Assembly: GCA_028698335.1 (NCBI GenBank)
Contig: JAQVDP010000004.1
Span: 186,001 to 250,000 of the forward strand
DNA: 64,000 bases
Direction of reading: 5' to 3'
Source: Nevskiales bacterium
Lineage (GTDB): Bacteria; Pseudomonadota; Gammaproteobacteria; Nevskiales; Nevskiaceae
The notes beneath the pieces are model-generated. The model saw only the letters and a list, made by a program, of their open reading frames with translations. It was not told where the DNA came from and made no database searches. Positions 18,617 through 29,107 of this stretch are shown piece by piece. Both the position numbers and the translations under genes were made by a program. Positions within the stretch are counted from its first letter, which is position 1, and every line of letters begins with the position of its first letter.

Positions 18617-19392
18617 TGCGCCGCCTCCGCGGTCTCGATCGGCAAGCGGATCAGATCAGGCGCGGTCTGCGCCCGGGCGATCCGGATTCCCTGTTGAATC
18701 TGTCCCGAGTAGCTCGCCGGCAGCGTCTCCCAGCGGCCGTTGTCGGCATCCCAGCGACCGTACTGGCGGCCATCCAGGGTCTGGTAGAACAGGCCGAGGC
18801 GACCGATGCGGAGATAGTCGACCTCGCGCGCGCCGCCGTCCTGCTCCAGCGAGCCGCGATAGGCCTCGATGGTGTTGCCGTATTCGATCTCGGTCTCGTA
18901 GGCCGCCATCACGTTGCGGAACTTCTCGGCCACCGTCACGTCGGCGCTGCCCATCAGGCCCTTGAGCTTCTCGACACGCGCCGTGCGCTCTTCGGTCAGA
19001 AACGGCAGGTCCAGCGCAACGAACTGCTCCAGGGAGTCGATCATGCGCAGCATCAGCGGCACGATCTGCCGCTCGATGATGGTGACCTCGTCGATCGACT
19101 GGTGAATCGAGTCGAGCTCGGTGGTCTGATCCTTGATCTGGAGGTTCAGCTGTTCCAGGTAGGCCTGCAGACCATCGATCTGCTTTTCCACCGCCTTGTA
19201 CTGATCGATGCGCTTGCGCGTATCGTCATGAACGGCATCGACCTTGTCCTGGGCGCGCGCGCCCTGCGAGACGCGGCTGTCTTCACGACTGAGCGCCTGG
19301 CCGACATCCTTCTGCGCCGGCGCCGCAGCGCTGTACAACGCGACGGCGGCTGCGATCACGCAAGCCACCCGTCGCTTCGTTACTCTGTGCAT
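18613..19392 (-). CDS. DUF3450 periplasmic coiled-coil protein
   Basis: Secreted protein of 259 aa. An N-terminal signal peptide (cleavage near SAAAPAQ) is followed by a long predicted coiled coil (about 45-110, rich in Gln, Asp and Glu) and a C-terminal domain with RIGRLGLFYQTLDG and WETLPASYSGQIQQGIRIARAQTAPDL, characteristic of DUF3450. Genes of this family regularly precede ttpC in TonB2-type operons; the role is unknown but probably structural. First gene of the six-gene operon. A ribosome site AAAGG lies about 9 bp before the ATG. The mapped Pho-like promoter implies a leader of roughly 170 bp. Confidence 0.88.
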   Translation of the reverse strand: MHRVTKRRVACVIAAAVALYSAAAPAQKDVGQALSREDSRVSQGARAQDKVDAVHDDTRKRIDQYKAVEKQIDGLQAYLEQLNLQIKDQTTELDSIHQSIDEVTIIERQIVPLMLRMIDSLEQFVALDLPFLTEERTARVEKLKGLMGSADVTVAEKFRNVMAAYETEIEYGNTIEAYRGSLEQDGGAREVDYLRIGRLGLFYQTLDGRQYGRWDADNGRWETLPASYSGQIQQGIRIARAQTAPDLIRLPIETAEAAQ

Positions 19393-19569
19393 GGACCAAA
19401 CCTTTGATCAAGTTGGATAGGCTCAAGCCCGGGCGCGCCTCGACTGTGATGAATCGCCCCGGGTGTCAGTGCAGCGCCGTCCACAGCCCTCTCGAACGCC
19501 GCAACGCGAGCACACCCGTATTCCGTTGACGGGAATCGAGCCTGCCCGACACCACTGAAACTGCGCGCG

Positions 19570-19614
19570 AGGCTACCGGCGCCAGATGACAGAACGGTGA
19601 CGAATTGATGAATG
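19570..19614 (-). promoter_or_regulatory. Pho-box-like promoter of the DUF3450-ttpC-exbBD-tonB operon
   Basis: Read on the minus strand, three 7-bp repeats are spaced by 4 bp: CATTCAT (19608-19614), TCGTCAC (19597-19603) and CTGTCAT (19586-19592). The last is a perfect PhoB half-site. Exactly 10 bp downstream lies TAGCCT (19570-19575), which can serve as a -10 element. The 10-bp gap equals that of the E. coli pstS promoter. No good -35 is present, as expected for PhoB-activated promoters. Confidence 0.75.
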
Positions 19615-19637
19615 TCCGCGAACACCGGCGGCTCACC

Positions 19638-19667
19638 AAAAAAAACGGCGACCCGAAGGTCGCCGTT
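19638..19667 (-). terminator. Intrinsic terminator after the lipoprotein gene
   Basis: A 10-bp perfect stem (AACGGCGACC at 19644-19653 with its complement at 19658-19667) around a 4-base loop, followed on the minus strand by eight T. It lies 27 bp after the lipoprotein stop codon. It separates this gene from the energising operon, which has its own promoter. Confidence 0.93.
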
Positions 19668-19693
19668 CGATACATGAGAACCTCAGGGGTCCA

Positions 19694-22420
<2,727 letters not shown>

Positions 22421-22456
22421 CGCTGATTCCATCGTTCAGGTTTGAAGGGTCCGCGT

Positions 22457-22490
22457 ATTTCGCGACATGAAAATGACAGTAGTGAGACAG
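22457..22490 (-). promoter_or_regulatory. Pho-box-like promoter of the lipoprotein gene
   Basis: On the minus strand CTGTCTC (22484-22490), four bases, then a perfect CTGTCAT (22473-22479) make a Pho box with the standard 11-bp periodicity. Ten bases further on, CGAAAT (22457-22462) is a weak -10 candidate. Transcription from there would give a leader of about 30 bases before the ATG at 22420. Confidence 0.7.
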
Positions 22491-22544
22491 TCCCGAGTCG
22501 GAGACAGCGCCGGTTCCGGCACGCTCTCCGCCCGTTCTTCGGAG

Positions 22545-25544
22545 TTAGAAATCCATCGAATAGCCGAGCGAGAACTCGATACCCTTGCGATAGCTTTCGA
22601 TCACCCGACCGCCCTGGGTGTATTCGGTCTTCGCATCGAGCAGGTTCTTCGCCTTGAACTTGACCTTGCCCGAATCGCCGACTTGCTTTTCGTAGTTGAT
22701 GTTCACCAACAGCCGGCCCGCTTCCATGATGCTGGGCTGGTTGCGCGTGACGACGTCGATGCGATCGTCGAAGTAATTCAGCAACAGCGTCGCCTTCTGA
22801 CCGGATGTGTAGTGGTCGTAGTTCAGCTGCAGATTCGCGAGGAACGGGGACTGCCCCTGCAGATCGCGCTTCGGGTCGATCTCGAGACGCTGCCCGACGT
22901 CGTCGAGCGTGATCTCGGAGGAGATCAGCGCGACGTTACCGCTCAGCGACAGGCCATGATCCAGTCCGTCGAACAGGGTCTTGCTGGCATCGAGCTCGAT
23001 GCCCGAGACCTTGGCCGCCTCGTTGTTGCGGAAGGTCAGTGCACTGGTTGCCGAGCCCGAGCCGTCCGCGACGGAACGCTCCATCGGGTCGGAGATGTCC
23101 TTGTAGAACAGCGCCAGTGACGCGCTGTCCTTGTCGCCGAAGTAGTACTCGGCGCGGAAGTCGAAGTTGTCGATGGTCGACGCGACACAGGTCGGGCATC
23201 CGATGTACTCGCGACCGTTCTCGTCGTAGAAGCGGGACGGCGCGAGTTCGGTGATGTTCGGGCGCGAAACCGTCGCACTGTAGCCCCCGCGGAACTGCCA
23301 GTCGTCACCAAGGCGATAGATCACGGCGACTGCCGGCAACACCTCGTTCGACTCCTGCGACACCGGGCTGTTCGGGGCGTTCGGGAAGTCGAGGTCGAGC
23401 GAGAAATCGTCCTTGCGGACGCCGGCGACGACCGTCAGCGCTTCGCCAAAGGACGTCTCGCTGTTGACGTAGGCTGCGGTGGAAGTCTGCTCGGCGGTAT
23501 ACGAGTCGGTCGAAGCCGACCGCGCGTTGAGACGGAATGCGTCGTTCTCGAAGTTCTCGCGTGTCAGCAGCGACTCGAGATCCTGGTTCAGGTCGATCGG
23601 ATTGGAACCCTGGCGCACACCGAGCCGGACCAGTTCGACATCACGATCGCGGGTATTGGCCAGCACGCCGAACTTGAAGTTGGTGTCGATCGAGTCGCTG
23701 AACGTGATCGGCAGCGAATAGTCCAGACCGAAGTCGAGCCCGTCCTCGGTCAGGTCCGCATAGCTGCGCTCGACCGTTGAGATCGCAAGGCTGTCACCCA
23801 GATAGAGATAGCTGCGACGGTCCGGCGAATAACGGCTGGTCTGTGAGACGCCAGCGCGCCACTCGAGCTTGTGGTCGTTGAACAGGAATACCGAGCCCTC
23901 GAACTGCTGCGCGAGGAACTGTCGCTCGACCCACTCCAGCGTCACCTCGGTGAAGTTGTTGCCTTCGTTCTTGTCGAAGCCCGACTCGACCGAGGTACGG
24001 TCCTCGGAGTCACGCAGGATGATGGTCTTGCCGCTGACGCTCCAGCCGGCGTTGGCCTCATAGCCGGCGTACAGATAGGCGTTGACCGCGGTGCTGACCA
24101 CATCCCAGCTGTAGTCGGACGCGCGATCGAGGTCGTCGATGCTCGCATCCTGGCGCGACGAAGTCTTCTGGTCGTACGACACCGAGCCATAGAGGCCCAG
24201 TGCGCCGCTGTCGAGTTCGAACGGACGGCCCAGCGTGTAGGAGAGACCGAAGTTCGGATTCGCCGTGGTGGTCTTCGGGTTGTAGATGTTCGGCAGCATC
24301 GCCGCGAGCGCGGCCGCCTGCTGCTGGGTCACGCAGTCCTGTTGGCCCTCGATCTGACAGATGCTGAAACGCCGACCGCCGTTGGTCGCCGCCCGCACCG
24401 CACCCGGAAGTTCGCGCAGGCCGTCGTCGAAGCCGAAGAAGTCGGAATCACTGCCTTCGTAGGTATCGATGGTGTCGCCGGTCACGCCGGTGACGTAGCC
24501 GCCGGTGACCGACAGGCGATTGACCGGCTCCTCCGGCATGCCGCGGGTGGTCATGCGGATGATGCCGCCGGTGGTTTCGCCCGGCAGATCGGCCGAGAAG
24601 TTCTTCTGGATCTCAATTCCACCGAGAATCTCCGACGGAAACAGATCCAGCTGCACATCGCGACGGAACGGATCGGTGCTCGGCATCAGGTTGCCGTTGA
24701 GCGTGGCCGAGATATAGCGGCCGTCGAGTCCGCGCACGACCGCGTAGCGATCTCCGGTCACCGAGATGCCGACGATGCGCTTGAGCGACGCGGCGACATC
24801 GCTGTCGCCGAAACGCAGCAGGTCGTCGAGGCTGATCGCGTCGGTCACCGCGGTCGACATCCGCTCGACCTCTACGGTGGACGTCGCCGGCTTGTACGAC
24901 CCGACGACCAGCACTTCCTCGACCGCACCGGCAACGTCCGGACCGCTGTCGGCCGTCCGCAACGTGATGTTGGCTTCGACGCCGACGTTGGCGACCACGC
25001 GGAAGCCGTCCTGAACGGCCGTCTCGTAGTCCGGGTGCGAAACCTTCAGCGTATAGACGCCGCGCGGAACCTCGAGCTTGAACGCGCCGACGTCGTCGGT
25101 CGTGGTCGACAGGCCAAGCTCGTCGATGCTCACGGTCGCCCCGGCGACCGCGAAGGTTCCGGTGTTGGTCACATAGCCGCTGACCACGCCGGGAGCGCCG
25201 GCCTCGCCTTCGGCGTAGGTCTCGATCGCGATTTCCGGTTCTTCATTGAACGTCGCGAAGGTCACGCTGATGTCGGCGTTCTGGCCTTCAGCGACACTGA
25301 AGCTGTACTCGGCGAGCGTGGCGCCGCGCTTCTGCAGCAGCAACCGGTGGTCGCCCGCACCCAGCTCGTGTACCAGGTTGCCCTGACCGCCTGTCGTTCC
25401 GACATTGCTGCCGTCGAGTTCAACCTCGACGCCCTTGAGCGGATTCGCCCCGAGAAAGGTGTACAGCTGCAACTCTGCGGCCAGTGCATTGTGTGCGGTC
25501 AGCAACATGGCCAGGACGAGGACGAACTTCGACGCGATCTTCAT
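22545..25544 (-). CDS. TonB-dependent receptor with N-terminal carboxypeptidase-regulatory-like domain
   Basis: Outer-membrane receptor of 999 aa. Signal peptide (ends near ALAA, about 23); a first beta-sandwich-like domain (about 24-100, with LKGVEVELDGSNVG, PEGA-like); a second carboxypeptidase-regulatory-like domain (about 118-195, VSGYVTNTGTFAVAGATVSI); a TonB box EEVLVVG (209-215); a plug domain (about 225-345, with VRGLDGRYISATLNG and PGETTGGIIRMTTRG); and a 22-strand-type barrel ending in an aromatic C-terminus (GYSMDF). It probably imports a large or scarce substrate using the TonB encoded downstream. The Pho-like array upstream points to a phosphorus-containing substrate. Accessory N-terminal domains recall SusC-type receptors that work with a surface lipoprotein; the next gene encodes such a lipoprotein, though it is not SusD-like. 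Confidence 0.92.
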   Translation of the reverse strand: MKIASKFVLVLAMLLTAHNALAAELQLYTFLGANPLKGVEVELDGSNVGTTGGQGNLVHELGAGDHRLLLQKRGATLAEYSFSVAEGQNADISVTFATFNEEPEIAIETYAEGEAGAPGVVSGYVTNTGTFAVAGATVSIDELGLSTTTDDVGAFKLEVPRGVYTLKVSHPDYETAVQDGFRVVANVGVEANITLRTADSGPDVAGAVEEVLVVGSYKPATSTVEVERMSTAVTDAISLDDLLRFGDSDVAASLKRIVGISVTGDRYAVVRGLDGRYISATLNGNLMPSTDPFRRDVQLDLFPSEILGGIEIQKNFSADLPGETTGGIIRMTTRGMPEEPVNRLSVTGGYVTGVTGDTIDTYEGSDSDFFGFDDGLRELPGAVRAATNGGRRFSICQIEGQQDCVTQQQAAALAAMLPNIYNPKTTTANPNFGLSYTLGRPFELDSGALGLYGSVSYDQKTSSRQDASIDDLDRASDYSWDVVSTAVNAYLYAGYEANAGWSVSGKTIILRDSEDRTSVESGFDKNEGNNFTEVTLEWVERQFLAQQFEGSVFLFNDHKLEWRAGVSQTSRYSPDRRSYLYLGDSLAISTVERSYADLTEDGLDFGLDYSLPITFSDSIDTNFKFGVLANTRDRDVELVRLGVRQGSNPIDLNQDLESLLTRENFENDAFRLNARSASTDSYTAEQTSTAAYVNSETSFGEALTVVAGVRKDDFSLDLDFPNAPNSPVSQESNEVLPAVAVIYRLGDDWQFRGGYSATVSRPNITELAPSRFYDENGREYIGCPTCVASTIDNFDFRAEYYFGDKDSASLALFYKDISDPMERSVADGSGSATSALTFRNNEAAKVSGIELDASKTLFDGLDHGLSLSGNVALISSEITLDDVGQRLEIDPKRDLQGQSPFLANLQLNYDHYTSGQKATLLLNYFDDRIDVVTRNQPSIMEAGRLLVNINYEKQVGDSGKVKFKAKNLLDAKTEYTQGGRVIESYRKGIEFSLGYSMDF

Positions 25545-25905
25545 TCAGCAAAACCCGATGGATCGCACACGTGGCGCCCGGCGCTACGAGCAAGCGTTGG
25601 CCGCTACGCGTACGGATGTGGACGTGACCGGGGATTGGCGAGTCGGAGGTATGGCGTCTATGACCGTTTGGCGTCACGCCGTGACGGCGTGGCCACCCCT
25701 GACCATAGGGCGCTGTCGATTCCCCCGAAAGACGTCGTCACCCGGACCCGAGTTCAATTCGCGGGCGAGGCTACGCGTCGAGGATGACGGTAATGTGACC
25801 GTTTGATTTGGGAATGATGACAGCCACAACACAGCTGCAATATGTCGCCGCCGCTTCAGGCCGACGTCCGCGACGCCGGCGCGCCACCGCAGCGGGGGCG
25901 ATGGG
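25545..25905. other. Intergenic region between ispF and the TonB-dependent receptor
   Basis: 361 bp without a gene. It carries the Pho-like promoter at 25768-25823 (minus strand) and, downstream of it, a leader of roughly 215 bp before the receptor ATG. An inverted repeat, GGCGTCACGCCGTGACGCC-like (around 25669-25690), lies in the leader. I see no convincing small ORF and no terminator for ispF. Confidence 0.6.
25768..25823 (-). promoter_or_regulatory. Double Pho-box-like promoter of the TonB-dependent receptor
   Basis: On the minus strand four heptamers are spaced every 11 bp: CTGTCAT (25817-25823), CCCAAAT (25806-25812, degenerate), CGGTCAC (25795-25801) and CCGTCAT (25784-25790). Ten bases after the last lies TAGCCT (25768-25773), the same hexamer at the same distance as in the DUF3450 promoter. 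The pattern is that of two head-to-tail PhoB dimer sites. Confidence 0.75.
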
Positions 25906-26418
25906 CTAGCGCCGGAGCAGCAGCACGACGGCGTGCGCCGCGATGCCTTCCTTGCGGCCGACCGCGTCGAGGCGCTCGTGGGTCGTGGCCTTGACGTTGA
26001 CCTGCCCCACGCTCGCGCCAAGATCGCCTGCCAGACAGTCGCGCATCGCCGGGACGAACGCCGCCACCCGCGGCGCCTGCGCGATCAGGGTCAGATCCGC
26101 GTTGCCGAAGCGATACCCCGCATCGCCAACCCTGCCAACGACTTCACGCAGCAGCACACGGCTGTCGACCCCTTGGTAACGCGGATCCGTATCAGGGAAG
26201 AAGTGGCCGATATCCCCCAGCGCCGCCGCGCCGAGCAGGGCATCGCACAGCGCATGAATGAGAACATCGCCGTCGGAGTGCGCGACGATCCGATAGGGGC
26301 ACTCGATATGGACACCGCCGAGGACGACGCCCGCCCCGGCTTCCAGCCGGTGGACGTCATAACCGTGTCCGATCCGGAACGGCGGAATCGACTGCGGGTC
26401 CGGCACGGTGGTGTTCAA
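25906..26418 (-). CDS. ispF: 2-C-methyl-D-erythritol 2,4-cyclodiphosphate synthase
   Basis: MEP-pathway enzyme (up to 170 aa) forming MEcPP for isoprenoid synthesis. Signature stretches are GHGYDVHRLEAG (metal ligands Asp and His), HSDGDVLIHALCDALLGAAALGDIGHFFPDTD, and KATTHERLDAVGRKEGIAAHAV near the end. The start is uncertain: the TTG at 26418 overlaps the ispD stop (TTGA), whereas a GTG at 26406 would give a normal-looking start at VPDPQ. In most gammaproteobacteria truD and surE follow; here the Pho-linked TonB module follows instead. Confidence 0.95.
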   Translation of the reverse strand: MNTTVPDPQSIPPFRIGHGYDVHRLEAGAGVVLGGVHIECPYRIVAHSDGDVLIHALCDALLGAAALGDIGHFFPDTDPRYQGVDSRVLLREVVGRVGDAGYRFGNADLTLIAQAPRVAAFVPAMRDCLAGDLGASVGQVNVKATTHERLDAVGRKEGIAAHAVVLLLRR

Positions 26419-27206
26419 CGTTCTGCCCCCTTGATGCCCGGCCCCGGCGCGGCGGGCGCAACGCGCGGTTGCGCGCCTTCGGCACCGTCGCCGCGCAGCC
26501 AGAACGCGGCAAGCGCCAGATCCTCAGGATAGGTGACTTTGAGATTGGACGCCCGTCCCTCCACCAGCAACGGATGATGGCCGTCCATCTCCATCGCGCT
26601 GGCTTCGTCGGTGACGCGCGGATCGTCCACCCGTCGCCGCAACGCATCCATCAGATCGGCGAGGCCGAACAGCTGCGGCGTCTGTGCGCGCCACAGGCGA
26701 CTCCGATCCTCCGTGCCGATGACCCGCTGCCCGTCGGCGCGCTTGACCGTGTCACTGACCGGGATCGCGAGCAACGCTCCGCTCGAATCCAGCATGCCGT
26801 CGCGCAGGCGTTCGATCTCGTCGAGCGTCACACAGGGCCGGGCCGCGTCATGGACGAGCACCCGCACCGATTCGGCCCCGGCACTGAGCGCCTCGACGCG
26901 TTGCAGGCCCGCCAGCACGGACACGGACCGTTCCCGGCCGCCGACGGCGACATGCAGACGCGGATGACGTGCAATCGGCAAGGTCGCGAAAGCGGCATCG
27001 CGTTCGGCCAGCACCACGACCACACCGTCGATCCACTCTGCCGCCAGCAGAACTCCGAGACTCCATTCCATCACGGCCCGCCCGAGCAGCGGCAGATATT
27101 GCTTGGGTTGCTCGCTGCGCATGCGCGTGCCGCCGCCGGCCGCCGGCAACACCGCCCAGTAGCGCGGTGTGGCGCTGCTCTCAGAGGGTCTGGATTCGGT
27201 GGACAT
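26415..27206 (-). CDS. ispD: 2-C-methyl-D-erythritol 4-phosphate cytidylyltransferase
   Basis: MEP-pathway cytidylyltransferase, 263 aa from the ATG at 27206. The N-terminal nucleotide-binding motif is LPAAGGGTRMRSEQPKQYLPL; LVHDAARPCVT and the SDTVKRADG stretch are also typical. The frame extends to 27260, but those residues are Arg-rich and unlike the family. It overlaps ispF, the two-enzyme pair common in this operon position. Confidence 0.95.
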   Translation of the reverse strand: MSTESRPSESSATPRYWAVLPAAGGGTRMRSEQPKQYLPLLGRAVMEWSLGVLLAAEWIDGVVVVLAERDAAFATLPIARHPRLHVAVGGRERSVSVLAGLQRVEALSAGAESVRVLVHDAARPCVTLDEIERLRDGMLDSSGALLAIPVSDTVKRADGQRVIGTEDRSRLWRAQTPQLFGLADLMDALRRRVDDPRVTDEASAMEMDGHHPLLVEGRASNLKVTYPEDLALAAFWLRGDGAEGAQPRVAPAAPGPGIKGAER

Positions 27207-27294
27207 GATTCGGAAACGCTCGGATCGCCGGCGATGTCGCGGTGCCGCCCATGCGCCCATCCATCAGGACCCGCGCAACCGCCACAACCGGCAC

Positions 27295-27576
27295 CTACGG
27301 CGTCACCACGAGGTAGAAGGTCTCGCCCTCGCGGATCATGCCCAGCGTCGTCCGCGCTCGCGCCTCGATCGCGGCGACACCGGAACCGAGATCACGCACC
27401 TCGGCGTCCAGCGCCGCATTGCGCGTTCGCATCTGCTCGTTGTCATGATTCAGGGCACGCACCTGCTGCTTGAGCTGGTGGGTGTGCGCGACGCCGCCAT
27501 CGGCGATCCACAGGCGCCACTGCAGGACCACGAGCAGGACGCTGAGGATGCCGATGACGACGTTGCGGCCGTTCAT
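27295..27576 (-). CDS. ftsB: Cell division protein FtsB
   Basis: Small bitopic divisome protein (93 aa) that forms the FtsQLB complex. One N-terminal TM helix (VVIGILSVLLVVLQWRLW) is followed by a coiled coil (LKQQVRALNHDNEQMRTRN) and the conserved ending RTTLGMIREGETFYLVV. It lies 16 bp after eno in the common eno-ftsB-ispD order. Confidence 0.95.
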   Translation of the reverse strand: MNGRNVVIGILSVLLVVLQWRLWIADGGVAHTHQLKQQVRALNHDNEQMRTRNAALDAEVRDLGSGVAAIEARARTTLGMIREGETFYLVVTP

Positions 27577-27592
27577 AGCGGGATCTTACCGC

Positions 27593-28924
<1,332 letters not shown>

Positions 28925-28953
28925 CTACTGTTTATGGAGTGAAGAACTCTCGT

Positions 28954-28982
28954 ATTTTAGAACCGATCGGCCCAAGCGTCAC
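28954..28982 (-). promoter_or_regulatory. Candidate sigma-70 promoter of eno
   Basis: On the minus strand GTGACG (28977-28982), a 17-bp spacer, then TAAAAT (28954-28959). The start of transcription would be about 38 bp before the enolase ATG. The -35 match is 4 of 6 and the -10 match 5 of 6. Confidence 0.5.
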
Positions 28983-29107
28983 GACAGCGCCAACTGAGGG
29001 ATCCTCCTGCTACCGGCGCGCATCTTGCGTAAGCACTACGCCGACGCTCCGCGGCGACTTTTCGTACGCGCAGCGTCGAACGACAGAACAGTTCCTGGGG
29101 AAAGACC

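Larger units (their letters stand above)
19393..19693. other. Intergenic region between the lipoprotein gene and the DUF3450 operon
   Basis: 301 bp. It holds the terminator of the lipoprotein gene, the Pho-like promoter of the DUF3450 operon, and about 170 bp of apparent 5' leader (19393-19563). I see no convincing small reading frame with a ribosome site in the leader. Confidence 0.7.
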
